A stretch of DNA of 64,000 nt from an uncultured Phascolarctobacterium sp. (GCA_949299135.1 CASFZG010000016.1:1-64000); one strand, 5' to 3'. Shown: positions 1-8,339, counted from the first letter of the stretch. Notes: generated from the sequence alone by a model not told the origin. Translations and numbers: made by a program.

Positions 1-653
1 GCAGCTTCCTGCGCTGCTTTTTCCGCTTCCTGCTGCTCTTTGATTTTCATCTTTTCATCGTAGCGGTCGTATTCGTCCCAATCGGGGTGCGCTTCGGCAA
101 TCTGGCGGTCTAGTTCCTCATCGGCGCGTTTGGCAGCTTCGGCCGCTTCCTTGCGGGCTTTGGCTTCGGCTTTCTGCTCGGCTTTGGTTTTCTTCTTTTC
201 TTTTTCCGGTTCGGCTAAAAGGTCTTCGCCGTATTTGTTCGGGCCTCTGGTGCCGCGGAAGAAGATTAAGAAGATGTTGAACATCTGGGCGATGTAGAAC
301 AGAATGCTTGCAGCCAGGTCAATGGCGCTGTTGCCGGTGTTAACGCTGCTCAGCATTGCGCCGGTGCCTACCAGCATCCACCAGCCGCTCAGGTTCATAT
401 CGTGCAGGCGGCGCACACCCAGCGAAACGCTGGCGATAATCAACGGAATGTAATAAACCCAGAAGGTCAGCGTTTTGCGCACGTTTTCGGCAAAATGCGC
501 CGGGTCTTCCTTCAGGTGCGGTTCGGCGTTGATAACGATTAAAACAAAAAATATACTGAGCGCGCCCAGCATCATAAGGCGCATTAAAAACGGTTTGCGG
601 TTCAGGCGTCCGCTGAAACAAAAATAACTTTGCTTAAACTCCTTGACTGTCAT
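1..653 (-). CDS. DUF805 family membrane protein, 3' end outside window
   Basis: Reading on the minus strand from an ATG at 653 gives an open frame that is still open at base 1, so the C-terminus is missing. Residues 1-145 are hydrophobic and match the DUF805 (YhaH-like) layout of several membrane helices, including the typical RRLHDMNLSGWW segment. After about residue 145 the protein becomes a Lys/Glu/Ala-rich charged tail that should be cytoplasmic and coiled-coil-like. An AGGAGGT-like site (GGAGGTTTTTTA) lies just upstream of the ATG. DUF805 proteins have no settled biochemical function; the long charged tail is not part of the core family. The neighbour upstream (ttcA-like) is on the same strand with 55 bases between them. 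Confidence 0.8.
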   Translation of the reverse strand, partial: MTVKEFKQSYFCFSGRLNRKPFLMRLMMLGALSIFFVLIVINAEPHLKEDPAHFAENVRKTLTFWVYYIPLIIASVSLGVRRLHDMNLSGWWMLVGTGAMLSSVNTGNSAIDLAASILFYIAQMFNIFLIFFRGTRGPNKYGEDLLAEPEKEKKKTKAEQKAEAKARKEAAEAAKRADEELDRQIAEAHPDWDEYDRYDEKMKIKEQQEAEKAAQEA

Positions 654-708
654 TAAAAAACCTCCGGTCAGAATGTCATATAAAATTTATTATTCGCCGC
701 AAGCGGTG

Positions 709-1509
709 TTATTCCTGCCTGCGGCTGCGCTTTTGCTGCCAAAAAGTGTGGAATTTGTCCGCCAGTTCCTGCTTGCTGCATTTGGCGGGCCAAAGCTCAT
801 GCGGCGCGGTGCGCATGGCTGCCGCCAGATGATCGTACGCTTCGGGGTTAAACTTCTGCAAGGCGGCGATAAGTTCTTTGGCTTCCTGCCTTTTGGTATG
901 CCCGTCGTAGGGGCAGGGGTTTTTCAGCGGCGTTAAGCCGAGCTGCTGTACCATGCTGATGATTTCCGCCTCGCGGTAATATAAAAGCGGGCGTATCAGC
1001 GTCAGCCCCGTACGGCTAAGCGGCGTTACCGGCAAAAAGGTTTTCAGCTGCCCGCTGGCGGCAAGGTTTAAAAAGAAGGTTTCCACAGCGTCGTCGTGGT
1101 GGTGCGCCCATGCTACCTTGTTAAAGCCCAGTTCCAGCGCCGTACGGTTGGTGGCGGCGCGGCGGAAGTAAGCACAGGTAAAACACGGCGTGTTGGTTCG
1201 CTTGTTCCACGCCTCGGTAACGTCAACCTTGCTGCTGTAATGCTTAAGCTCGTACTGCGCGCAGAAGCTTTCCAGTTCATCTTTGGGAAAGTGCGGGCTG
1301 AACATCGTATCGACGGTGTAGCACGCCAAATCAAACTTAAACGGCGCGTACTGTTGTAATTCTGCCAACGCAGCGGTTAAAAACATGCTGTCCTTGCCGC
1401 CGCTCAGGCCGATTAGCACGCGGTCGCCGTCCTTTAACATATCAAATTCAATTACGCAGCGCCACAGCTTGCCAAGCAAATCTGCGGGCACAAAAGGTTT
1501 GCGGCTCAT
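709..1509 (-). CDS. ttcA: TtcA-like tRNA 2-thiocytidine synthetase (PP-loop ATPase)
   Basis: 266 residues. An adenylating PP-loop (SGGKDS, residues 36-41), a CxxC pair (C109, C112) and an AHHHDD segment match TtcA, which adenylates C32 of certain tRNAs and replaces oxygen by sulphur using a [4Fe-4S] cluster. The two CxxC cysteines are the expected cluster ligands. The family also contains less well characterised PP-loop proteins (TtuA/TtcA superfamily), so exact substrate specificity is inferred. The start ATG at 1509 has GGAGATGCC upstream. It seems to be monocistronic, with its own extended -10 promoter in the short gap after the aldo/keto reductase terminator. Confidence 0.82.
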   Translation of the reverse strand: MSRKPFVPADLLGKLWRCVIEFDMLKDGDRVLIGLSGGKDSMFLTAALAELQQYAPFKFDLACYTVDTMFSPHFPKDELESFCAQYELKHYSSKVDVTEAWNKRTNTPCFTCAYFRRAATNRTALELGFNKVAWAHHHDDAVETFFLNLAASGQLKTFLPVTPLSRTGLTLIRPLLYYREAEIISMVQQLGLTPLKNPCPYDGHTKRQEAKELIAALQKFNPEAYDHLAAAMRTAPHELWPAKCSKQELADKFHTFWQQKRSRRQE

Positions 1510-1536
1510 GGCATCTCCTTAAAAAATCATGCTGCT

Positions 1537-1545
1537 ATTATACCA
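1537..1545 (-). promoter_or_regulatory. Extended -10 promoter for the ttcA-like gene
   Basis: On the minus strand the sequence TGG-TATAAT lies about 28 bases before the ATG at 1509. TGN upstream of a perfect TATAAT is an extended -10. No good -35 is visible; the position it would occupy is inside the upstream terminator hairpin. The same TGG-TATAAT string recurs before the genes at 6962 and 10063. Confidence 0.5.
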
Positions 1546-1555
1546 TAACGCGCAT

Positions 1556-1587
1556 AAAAAAGCACCTGCCGTTTCAGCAGGTGCTTT
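1556..1587 (-). terminator. Rho-independent terminator after the aldo/keto reductase
   Basis: AGCACCTGC (1561-1569) pairs with GCAGGTGCT (1577-1585) around a 7-base loop; on the minus strand the stem is followed by a run of T (A-run 1556-1560 on the plus strand). It lies directly downstream of the stop of the gene at 1598-2716. Confidence 0.85.
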
Positions 1588-1597
1588 GTGTTTTGTT

Positions 1598-2716
1598 TCA
1601 GCCCAGCGTTTCGCTTACTTTTACCAGCTCGTCGCGGATTTTAATATGCTGCGGGCAGGCTGCTTCGCATGCGCCGCACTTAATGCACTCGGAGGCTTTT
1701 TTTAGCCCGTGGCCCTTAACCAGCCAGTTTTCCTGGTGCTTCGCCGCGCCCAAATCCTTATACAGCGTGTAATAGTTCATCGCTGTAAAGCTGCCGCTGA
1801 TGCCTATATGCATGGGGCAGACCTTGGCGCAGTAATTGCAGGTGGTGCAGGGGATGAGCGGAATGCGTGCCAGTTCTTCCTGCGCTTTTTTCAGCGTCGC
1901 TTCTTCGGCAGCGCTTAAACCGTTAAAGCCCTTCATATAGCTCAGGTTGTCCTGCATCTGTTCAACGCTGCTCATGCCGCTTAAAACGGTAATAATGCCG
2001 TCAAGATGTGCGGCAAAGCGGATTGCCCAGCTGGCGACGGACATTTCCGGTTCGGCGTCTTTCAAAATTTTCTGCACGCTTTCCGGCGGGTTGGCCAGCA
2101 TGCCGCCCTTAACCGGCTCCATAATGATGACTGGTTTGTTGTGTTTGCGCGCAACTTCGTAGCAGCGGCGCGACTGCACTGCCGGGTAATCCCAGTCGGC
2201 GTAGTTAATTTGCAGCTGCACAAACTCCATCTCCGGGTGCGCGGTCAGTATCGCGTCCAGCTCCTCCGGCGTGGAATGGAACGAAAAACCGACATGCTTA
2301 ATCAGCCCTGCGGCTTTCTTTTCCTGCACAAAGCTCCACATGTCAAAATCGTCAAAATATTTGGTGCGGCTTTCGCCGAGGTTATGCAAAAGGTAAAAAT
2401 CAAAATAGCCTGCACCGGTCTGTTTCAGGCTGGTTTCAAACTGGCTGACTGCTTCTTCGCGCGTTTTGCAGTTAATCCACGCGGCGTTTTTGGTTGCCAG
2501 CTGGAACTTTTCGCGCGGGTAACGCTCAACCAGCGCCTGACGGATAGCGTCTTCGCTGCCGGGGTAAGCCCAAGCCGTATCAAAATAGGTAAAGCCTGCT
2601 TCCAGAAACATATCAACCATCTGCTTGGTCTGTTCAATGTCAATCGCGCCGTCCTTCTGCGGCAGGCGCATCAGCCCAAAGCCCAGCTTTTTAATGTCTT
2701 CGCCAAGATATGCCAT
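1598..2716 (-). CDS. Aldo/keto reductase with C-terminal 2x[4Fe-4S] ferredoxin-like domain
   Basis: 372 residues. The first ~280 residues are an aldo/keto reductase TIM barrel (FDTAWAYPGSED near the N-terminus, then K and H positions in LATKNAAW and LLHNLGE). The last ~90 residues carry two cysteine clusters, CTTCNYCAKVCP (about 287-298) and CIKCGACEAACP (about 342-353), typical of the Fe-S aldo/keto reductase subfamily common in anaerobes. Physiological substrate is not known for this group. RBS AAGAAGGGATATT precedes the ATG at 2716; a -35/-10 promoter lies just upstream and a terminator just downstream, so it is a single-gene unit. Confidence 0.88.
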   Translation of the reverse strand: MAYLGEDIKKLGFGLMRLPQKDGAIDIEQTKQMVDMFLEAGFTYFDTAWAYPGSEDAIRQALVERYPREKFQLATKNAAWINCKTREEAVSQFETSLKQTGAGYFDFYLLHNLGESRTKYFDDFDMWSFVQEKKAAGLIKHVGFSFHSTPEELDAILTAHPEMEFVQLQINYADWDYPAVQSRRCYEVARKHNKPVIIMEPVKGGMLANPPESVQKILKDAEPEMSVASWAIRFAAHLDGIITVLSGMSSVEQMQDNLSYMKGFNGLSAAEEATLKKAQEELARIPLIPCTTCNYCAKVCPMHIGISGSFTAMNYYTLYKDLGAAKHQENWLVKGHGLKKASECIKCGACEAACPQHIKIRDELVKVSETLG

Positions 2717-2749
2717 AATATCCCTTCTTTCGTAAAACTGCTTAATTTA

Positions 2750-2778
2750 ATTATAAACCGCTTTTAACAGGCTGTAAA
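2750..2778 (-). promoter_or_regulatory. Sigma-70 type promoter of the aldo/keto reductase gene
   Basis: On the minus strand TTTACA (2773-2778) and TATAAT (2750-2755) are separated by exactly 17 bases, about 35 bases before the ATG at 2716. Confidence 0.65.
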
Positions 2779-2796
2779 TTTGGAAGCCACTCCAAC

Positions 2797-3612
2797 TTAA
2801 ATCGCCTTCAGGGCTTTTAAGCAATCAAGCGTAAGGCTTTCGCGCAGCGGCAAATCGTTAGCGTCCTCTAAATCCATATTCAGCGCAAAAACGTAGGTGT
2901 TGCCTTTAACTTCCACCCAGCCGACGAACCAGCCCACGGGCGTATCAATATTTTCCGTAGTCCAGCCGGTTTTGCCATGCAGCGTGTAATTTTTGTTCTG
3001 CTCTAAAACGGTAATGGCTGCCACCTGCGCCTGCGCGGATTTATCATAGGGCAGTTTCTGCTGCGCCAGATAAGTTAACAGCTGCACCTGTTCCAGCGCG
3101 CTGATTTTCAGCGGGCCCTGCAGCCAGAAGCTGTCAAGATGTTCGCCGATTTCCATATTGCCGTACTGTAAAAGGTTCAGGTTGGCCTGCATGGCAGGGC
3201 GGCCGATGCGGCGGGCAAGTTCCTTATACGCAGGCACCTGCGAGCGCTTGATGGCTAAACGCAGGTTGGCGTCGTTCTGCCAGCTTTCAAGGTAAACAGG
3301 TTCGCCCATGTATTTGTAAAAATATTCGTCTACATTTTTAACGGCGTGTACGTTCAGCCCGATGAGCGAGTTAAAAATTTTAAAGATGCTGGCGGGGTAA
3401 AAGCGCTGCGCCGCGCGTTCCGAGTTGTGGATGTAGCAGGCGTTGGCGTCAGCGTCGTACACAACAAGCGTGCCGTTAATATTGCCGCGCTCAAAAATTT
3501 CATCAACGGCGGCGGAATATTTTACTTCCGGCACTGCTTCATCCGCGTAAGCGGCAAACGGCAGGCACACAAGGGTAATTAACATGGCTATGGTTTGCAG
3601 TAATTTTTTCAT
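2797..3612 (-). CDS. Class D (OXA-like) serine beta-lactamase
   Basis: 271 residues from the ATG at 3612, chosen over an in-frame upstream start at 3627 because GAGGAGG sits 6 bases before it and it begins a clean signal peptide (residues 1-23, ending AAYA). All class D motifs are visible: S75-I-F-K78 (nucleophile and carbamylatable lysine), S124-Q-V126, Y150-G-N152, W163 in FWLQGPL, and K214-T-G-W217 followed by GWFVGWVE. These residues and the length match periplasmic OXA enzymes rather than PBPs or BlaR sensors, which are longer. It hydrolyses beta-lactams in the periplasm by inference; spectrum cannot be read from sequence. It lies downstream of the metNIQ terminator on the same strand, with no clear promoter of its own, so some expression may come from read-through. 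Confidence 0.88.
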   Translation of the reverse strand: MKKLLQTIAMLITLVCLPFAAYADEAVPEVKYSAAVDEIFERGNINGTLVVYDADANACYIHNSERAAQRFYPASIFKIFNSLIGLNVHAVKNVDEYFYKYMGEPVYLESWQNDANLRLAIKRSQVPAYKELARRIGRPAMQANLNLLQYGNMEIGEHLDSFWLQGPLKISALEQVQLLTYLAQQKLPYDKSAQAQVAAITVLEQNKNYTLHGKTGWTTENIDTPVGWFVGWVEVKGNTYVFALNMDLEDANDLPLRESLTLDCLKALKAI

Positions 3613-3626
3613 AAGGTTCCTCCTCA

Positions 3627-3652
3627 TGCAAAAAGCGCCCTTGCGGACGCTT
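3627..3652 (-). terminator. Terminator at the end of metNIQ
   Basis: On the minus strand AAGCGTCC-GCAA-GGGCGCTT (plus 3633-3652) forms an 8-bp stem with a GCAA tetraloop followed by TTTT. It separates metQ from the beta-lactamase gene. Confidence 0.7.
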
Positions 3653-3666
3653 CAGCGTTATAATTT

Positions 3667-4491
3667 TTATTTCCAGCCGATGGTAACGGCTCCTTTAAAG
3701 TGTTCGTCGATAAATTTCTGCACATCATCGGACTGGTAGATTTTTTGCAGCTGTTTAATGCGCGGGTCAGCGGCGTGCTCTTTTTTGGTAACAAAAATGT
3801 TGATGTACGGGGAAGCCGCGCCTTCAACCATCAGGCTGTCCTTAACGGGGTTCAGCCCTGCGGGCAGCGCATAGTTGGCGTTAATAACGGCTACGGTTAC
3901 GTCCGGCAGGCTGCGGGGGATGGTGGCAGCGTCCAGCTCAAGGAATTTGTAGCCGTGCGGGTTGCCGGTAATATCTGCCACGGAAGTGGTAACATCGGTA
4001 ATGTCCTTAACTTCAATCAGCTTCTGTTCAGCCAGCAGCAAAAGCGCCCTGCCGCCGTTGGAGGGGTCGTTCGGGATGCCGATGGTAGCGCCGTCGGGGA
4101 TAGCTTCGCCTTTTTTGATTTTATCGCTGTAAACAGCCATCGGGAAGTTTACGGTTTTAAAAACTTCGACCAAATCAAATTTGGGTTCTTTCTCTAAAGT
4201 AGCGTCAAGATAGGGTTTGTGCTGCATGCAGTTGGCAAAAATTTCGCCCTGGTACAGCGCGATGTTGGGGGTTACAAAATCGTTGAACTCCACAACTTCA
4301 ACATTCAGCCCTTCTTTGGCGGCAAGGCGTTTAACCTCGTCCATAATTTCGGCGTGCGGGCCTGCGGTTACGCCAACCCTTACCGGTTCACCGGCAGCGG
4401 GTGCCTGTTTTTCATCGCCGCCGCAGCCAAAAACGCCCAGCGCTAAAGTGCCGATGGCAAAAGCCGCTAAAATTCTTTTTAATCTGGTCAT
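3667..4491 (-). CDS. metQ: Methionine ABC transporter substrate-binding lipoprotein
   Basis: 274 residues of the NlpA/MetQ family. The signal peptide ends in a lipobox (LGVFGC, lipidated Cys23), so the protein is membrane-anchored and faces the periplasm. The core carries NlpA hallmarks such as FNDFVTPN, MQHKPYLD and IGIPNDPSNGGRALLLL. It binds D/L-methionine or a related compound and delivers it to MetI. GAGGAGGT precedes the ATG at 4491, 29 bases after metI. The SAM-I riboswitch upstream of metN supports methionine as substrate. Confidence 0.92.
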   Translation of the reverse strand: MTRLKRILAAFAIGTLALGVFGCGGDEKQAPAAGEPVRVGVTAGPHAEIMDEVKRLAAKEGLNVEVVEFNDFVTPNIALYQGEIFANCMQHKPYLDATLEKEPKFDLVEVFKTVNFPMAVYSDKIKKGEAIPDGATIGIPNDPSNGGRALLLLAEQKLIEVKDITDVTTSVADITGNPHGYKFLELDAATIPRSLPDVTVAVINANYALPAGLNPVKDSLMVEGAASPYINIFVTKKEHAADPRIKQLQKIYQSDDVQKFIDEHFKGAVTIGWK

Positions 4492-4520
4492 AGTTTTTAC
4501 CTCCTCATCAAAACAACAAA

Positions 4521-5180
4521 TTATAATTTATTTTTGTTCAGCTTTTTGCTGAGCGTATCGCCAAGGTACTGAATAATCTGCACCATAGCAATCAAAATAA
4601 CAACGGTAACAATCATAACATCCGGCTGGAAGCGCTGATAACCGTAGCGGATGGCTAAGTCGCCAAGGCCGCCGCCGCCTAAAACGCCCGCCATGGCGGA
4701 ATAACCGATAAGCGCGATAACCGCCAGCGTAATGCCCAGTACGATGGAGTGCAGCGCTTCCGGCAGCAGCACTTTGTAAATGATTTGCAGCGGGCTTGCA
4801 CCCATGCTCTGCGCCGCTTCGATAACGCCGTGGTCAATTTCCAGCAGCGAAGATTCAATAACGCGGGCAATGAACGGCGCTGCGGAAATCGTCAGCGGCA
4901 CAATCGCCGCCGTAGTGCCGATGGAAGAACCAACCAGCACGCGCGTCAGCGGGATAATGGCTACCATTAAAATAATAAACGGGGTGGAACGGGTTGCGTT
5001 GACGATAACGCCCAGCACGGAATTAACGGCTGCGTTCGGCAGAATGTGGTTGGCGCGCGTAACCGTCAAAATAATCCCCAGCGGGATGCCGATAAGGCTG
5101 GCCAGAAGCGTGGAGGCTACAACCATATAGCTTGTTTCCCAAAAGGATTTTATTAAAAGTTCAATCATTTCATTTGACAT
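4521..5180 (-). CDS. metI: Methionine ABC transporter permease
   Basis: 219 residues from the ATG at 5180; this start has GGAGGT 8 bases upstream and removes an 11-residue charged extension of the longer open frame. Five hydrophobic segments and the EAA loop (EAAQSMGASPLQIIYKVLLPEA) mark a MetI-type inner-membrane permease that couples to the MetN ATPase. Its start overlaps the metN stop by 11 bases, indicating translational coupling in a metN-metI-metQ operon. Confidence 0.93.
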   Translation of the reverse strand: MSNEMIELLIKSFWETSYMVVASTLLASLIGIPLGIILTVTRANHILPNAAVNSVLGVIVNATRSTPFIILMVAIIPLTRVLVGSSIGTTAAIVPLTISAAPFIARVIESSLLEIDHGVIEAAQSMGASPLQIIYKVLLPEALHSIVLGITLAVIALIGYSAMAGVLGGGGLGDLAIRYGYQRFQPDVMIVTVVILIAMVQIIQYLGDTLSKKLNKNKL

Positions 5181-6207
5181 AACCAAGCACCTCCACTTGC
5201 AGGTTCTGCGCACGCAGATATGCTTCCGCGTTTTCCAGCGCGTCTCCGCTGCCTTCGATAACGATTAACAGATTGCCGTAAATGCGGTCCTTCAACTGGT
5301 CCAGATTGCCGGAGAGGATGTTGGCGTCGACGCCGCACTCGCGGATCATGCCGGATACAACCGGTTTATCGGCGTTGCCGCCGAAGAAGGAAAGGCGCAC
5401 CACCATGCTGCTGCCTTCAAAATATTTATCCTGCACGGGCGTATCCTTAAAGGCTTCCGGCAGCTCCAGTTTGTTGACGCTTTTTACAAAGTCCTTCGTC
5501 GTGGGGCTCTGCGGATTGGTGAAGACTTCAACCATGTTGCCTTCCTCAATAATGCTGCCTTCTTCAATAACGGCCACGCGGTCGCAGATTTCCTTAACAA
5601 CTTCCATCTGGTGCGTAATCATTACTATGGTAAGGTTTAAACGCTGGTTGATGTCGCGCAGCAGGTTCAAAATGGATTTTGTGGTCTGCGGGTCAAGAGC
5701 GCTGGTAGCTTCGTCGCACAGCAGCACCTTCGGGTTGCTGGCAAGCGCGCGGGCGATGCCGACACGCTGCTTTTGCCCGCCGGAAAGCTGGCTGGGGTAA
5801 TGGTCGGCGCGTTCACGCAGCTGTACCAAGTCTAAAAGCGGTTCTACGCGTTTTCTGATTTCGTCTTTAGATAAGCCTTGAATTTCCAGCGGGAAGGCGA
5901 TGTTGTCATAAACGGTGCGGCTGGCCAGCAGATTAAAATGCTGGAAAATCATGCCGATGTTCTGGCGTGCCTTGCGCAGCTGGGTTTCCGTCATGGCGGT
6001 CAGCTCCTCGCCGTCAACAAAAACCTGACCGGCAGTGGGCTGCTCCAGCATGTTGATGCAGCGGATTAAAGTCGATTTACCGGCGCCGGAAAGGCCGATG
6101 ATGCCGAAAATTTCGCCCTGCTCAATCGTTAGGCTCGTCCGCTTTAAGGCGTGGATATCGCCCGAGGCGGTGTGGTAAGTTTTTTCTACATTGCGTAATT
6201 CAATCAT
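5170..6207 (-). CDS. metN: Methionine ABC transporter ATPase
   Basis: 345 residues from the ATG at 6207 (AGAGGAA upstream); the open frame extends further 5' but that part runs through the riboswitch terminator. The ABC domain shows Walker A GLSGAGKST, signature LSGGQKQR, Walker B VLLCDEATSALD and the H-loop ITHQM. The C-terminal ~100 residues form the NIL (ACT-like) domain that binds methionine and causes trans-inhibition in known MetN proteins. First gene of the riboswitch-controlled operon. Confidence 0.94.
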   Translation of the reverse strand: MIELRNVEKTYHTASGDIHALKRTSLTIEQGEIFGIIGLSGAGKSTLIRCINMLEQPTAGQVFVDGEELTAMTETQLRKARQNIGMIFQHFNLLASRTVYDNIAFPLEIQGLSKDEIRKRVEPLLDLVQLRERADHYPSQLSGGQKQRVGIARALASNPKVLLCDEATSALDPQTTKSILNLLRDINQRLNLTIVMITHQMEVVKEICDRVAVIEEGSIIEEGNMVEVFTNPQSPTTKDFVKSVNKLELPEAFKDTPVQDKYFEGSSMVVRLSFFGGNADKPVVSGMIRECGVDANILSGNLDQLKDRIYGNLLIVIEGSGDALENAEAYLRAQNLQVEVLGYVK

Positions 6208-6237
6208 ACAGGTTCCTCTTTCTTTGCTTCGTATACT

Positions 6238-6265
6238 AAAAAACCCTTCACGTACAGGTGAAGGG
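6238..6265 (-). terminator. Riboswitch expression-platform terminator
   Basis: On the minus strand CCCTTCAC-CTGTAC-GTGAAGGG followed by six T residues. It lies between the SAM aptamer and metN, so SAM binding would favour this terminator and stop transcription. Confidence 0.88.
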
Positions 6266-6282
6266 TACAAGTTTTTAACTGC

Positions 6283-6386
6283 ATCTTTCATCTGCCGGAT
6301 GTTTCCGTTGGATTTGGCACCGTTTCGCTGTGGATGGTTGCCGTAGCGTCATAGGGCCAGTCCCTCGGCTACTCTTGATGAATGTT
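6283..6386 (-). promoter_or_regulatory. SAM-I riboswitch (S-box) aptamer controlling metNIQ
   Basis: The minus strand contains the S-box core in order: TTCATCAAGAGTAGCCGAGG, GACTGGCCCTATGACGC, then TACGGCAACC, and P1 closes by pairing TTCATC (6377-6382) with GATGAA (6287-6292). This is the conserved SAM-I architecture; it binds S-adenosylmethionine and represses methionine uptake when SAM is plentiful. The terminator at 6238-6265 is the expression platform. Confidence 0.95.
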
Positions 6387-6406
6387 TGTATGAAGTTGAT
6401 GTATCA

Positions 6407-6435
6407 ATCATACACGTTGTTTACAAATATGTCAA
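6407..6435 (-). promoter_or_regulatory. Promoter of the SAM riboswitch / metNIQ transcript
   Basis: TTGACA (6430-6435) and TATGAT (6407-6412) on the minus strand are separated by 17 bases, with the S-box aptamer starting about 20 bases downstream of the -10. Confidence 0.85.
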
Positions 6436-6466
6436 TAAAATTTTTGCAAAAAAGCGTTAAAATTAC

Positions 6467-6496
6467 TTGACTTTTTGTTGAATAAAGTATTAAAGT
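6467..6496 (+). promoter_or_regulatory. Possible promoter of yerC
   Basis: TTGACT (6467-6472) and TAAAGT (6491-6496) with an 18-base spacer, divergent from the metN promoter. The 349-base gap 6208-6556 is thus filled by the riboswitch and two divergent promoters. Confidence 0.45.
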
Positions 6497-6556
6497 TAAA
6501 AAGGACGATTGTATCCAAAATAAAATTACAACGGACGTTTTATAAGGAGGACAGCC

Positions 6557-6859
6557 ATGCCGGCAAAGACAAGGGACAGACTTACCACGCAGCTGTTTAG
6601 GGCTGTTTTAAGTTTAAAGGATGAACAGCAGTGTTCTGATTTTTTTGAAGATATCTGTACAATTACCGAACTGAAAGCGATGGCGCAGCGCCTTGAAGTG
6701 GCGCGTCTTTTGGACGAGGGCGAAATCTACGAGGAGATTGTGGAAAAAACCGGCGCCAGCACGGCGACGATATCGCGCGTAAAGCGCTGCCTTGTTTACG
6801 GTGCCGACGGCTACAACTCCGTAATGCCCGTTTTAAGAGAAGGCAGCAAAGGCAAATAA
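6557..6859 (+). CDS. yerC: YerC/YecD family TrpR-like DNA-binding protein
   Basis: 100 residues, all of which match the YerC/YecD family of TrpR-related proteins. The helix-turn-helix lies around residues 58-80 (EEIVEKTGASTATISRVKR). The RBS AAGGAGGACAGCC is near perfect. The family is widespread in Firmicutes; its target genes are poorly defined and it should not be assumed to sense tryptophan. It is followed by an extended -10 promoter, so the pyrophosphatase gene need not be cotranscribed. Confidence 0.85.
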   Translation: MPAKTRDRLTTQLFRAVLSLKDEQQCSDFFEDICTITELKAMAQRLEVARLLDEGEIYEEIVEKTGASTATISRVKRCLVYGADGYNSVMPVLREGSKGK

Positions 6860-6871
6860 GCGCATTTGTGC

Positions 6872-6901
6872 TTGTTTGCAGCTTTTAAATTATGGTATAA
6901 T
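6872..6901 (+). promoter_or_regulatory. Promoter of the pyrophosphatase gene
   Basis: TTGTTT (6872-6877), 18-base spacer, TATAAT (6896-6901), with TGG directly before the -10 (extended -10). Confidence 0.6.
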
Positions 6902-6961
6902 AATAAGACTAAATAAATTATTACGGCAGCCATGTCTGCCTGTAAAAAGGAAGTGCTGAAC

Positions 6962-8290
6962 GTGGATAAACCAGTATATGTCATCGGCCACCGCAACCCG
7001 GATACGGACTCCGTCTGCTCCGCCATTGCCTATGCGTGGCTTAAAAGGCAGCTTGGCGTTAACGCCGTAGCGGCGCGCGCAGGTGCGCTGAACCCCGAAA
7101 CCCAGTATGTATTGAACTATTTTGGCGTGGAAGAACCCGTGCTTTTGGAGGATATGTACCCCCGTCTGAAAGATGTTGAACTGATTGCCGTGCCCATGCT
7201 GAACGCTGAAACCAAACTGCGCGAGGTAAGCCATTTGTTTACCGATTACGGTGTGCGCTGCATGCCGGTCGGCACGCCGGATAATATTGAAGGCGTTGTT
7301 ACCGTAACCGACCTTGCCAAATGCTTCTATAAAGAGCTGTGCGCGCAGGAAAACGAAACCGGTGCCGTTGATTACAGCCAGCTTCTGGACGCACCGGTAA
7401 AAGACATTATGAGCTCCAGCGTTGTTGCCTTTAACAATAACGAACTGCTGGACGACGTTAAAAACGCCATGCTCGATACCAACTTCCGCTCCTATCCGGT
7501 AGTGGAAGGCGGCCGCTACATCGGCATGATTGACAAGGTTCGCCTGCTGAAACCTGCCAAAACCCAGCTCATCCTTGTTGACCACAACGAGCGCACCCAG
7601 GCCGTTGAAGGCAGCGAAGAAGCTGAAATTATCGAGATTATCGACCATCACCGCCTTGGCGGCATGAGTACCGCCGCGCCTATCTACATCCGCGAGGAAC
7701 CCGTAGGCTGCACGGCGACGATTATTACCAACATGGCAGAACTGCACAACGTACAGCTGCCGCGCGAAATTGCAGGGCTTCTGCTTTCCGCAATTATCAG
7801 CGATACGCTGTATTTCCGCAGCCCGACCACCACGCAGATGGATAAGGACGCCGCTGCCAAACTGCAAAAAATGGCATGGCTGGAAGACCTTGAAACCTAC
7901 GCTATGGAAGAACTGAAACAGGGCTCCGTTATCGCGCGCTTAACCGCGGACGAACTGGTACGCACAGACCTGAAGGAATTTGACTTCGGCGACGTTAAAG
8001 CAAGCGTTGCGCAGATTAACATCATGGGCCGCCAGCAGGGGCTGGATAAAGCGCCGGAACTGCTGACCGCACTGGAAGCAATGCGCGAAGCGGAAGGCTT
8101 TGACCTTTCCTTCCTGATGGTAACGGATATCCTTTCCGAAGCAACCGACCTTCTGGTTGCCGGTGTAAATCAGGCTAAAGTTACCGAAGCCTTCGGCAAA
8201 CCGGAAACACAGGGGCATTATTACCTGCCGGGCGTGCTGAGCCGCAAAAAACAAATCATCCCGCCTTTGACGGATGCTTTTACAAAATAA
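6962..8290 (+). CDS. ppaC: CBS-domain manganese-dependent inorganic pyrophosphatase (family II)
   Basis: 442 residues from the GTG at 6962, preferred over an in-frame ATG at 6932 because AAGGAAG is correctly spaced before the GTG and the protein then begins directly with the DHH-type motif. Catalytic motifs of family II PPases are GHRNPDTDS (residues 8-16), VDHNE and DHHR. Two CBS motifs lie between the first motif and VDHNE (about residues 65-180) and no full DRTGG domain fits in the linker, so this is the adenine-nucleotide-regulated CBS-PPase without DRTGG. It hydrolyses cytosolic pyrophosphate. A terminator follows directly. Confidence 0.9.
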   Translation: MDKPVYVIGHRNPDTDSVCSAIAYAWLKRQLGVNAVAARAGALNPETQYVLNYFGVEEPVLLEDMYPRLKDVELIAVPMLNAETKLREVSHLFTDYGVRCMPVGTPDNIEGVVTVTDLAKCFYKELCAQENETGAVDYSQLLDAPVKDIMSSSVVAFNNNELLDDVKNAMLDTNFRSYPVVEGGRYIGMIDKVRLLKPAKTQLILVDHNERTQAVEGSEEAEIIEIIDHHRLGGMSTAAPIYIREEPVGCTATIITNMAELHNVQLPREIAGLLLSAIISDTLYFRSPTTTQMDKDAAAKLQKMAWLEDLETYAMEELKQGSVIARLTADELVRTDLKEFDFGDVKASVAQINIMGRQQGLDKAPELLTALEAMREAEGFDLSFLMVTDILSEATDLLVAGVNQAKVTEAFGKPETQGHYYLPGVLSRKKQIIPPLTDAFTK

Positions 8291-8307
8291 TGTAAATATG
8301 TTTACAA

Positions 8308-8339
8308 ACAGGCAGCGTTTGATACGCTGTCTGTTTTTG
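8308..8339 (+). terminator. Terminator after the pyrophosphatase gene
   Basis: ACAGGCAGCGT (8308-8318) pairs with ACGCTGTCTGT (8324-8334, one G-U) around a 5-base loop, followed by a T-run. Confidence 0.85.

Noticed and set aside
6890-7867. A 325-codon minus-strand open frame opposite the pyrophosphatase
   Set aside because: Antisense to a gene with clear family II pyrophosphatase motifs; no RBS.
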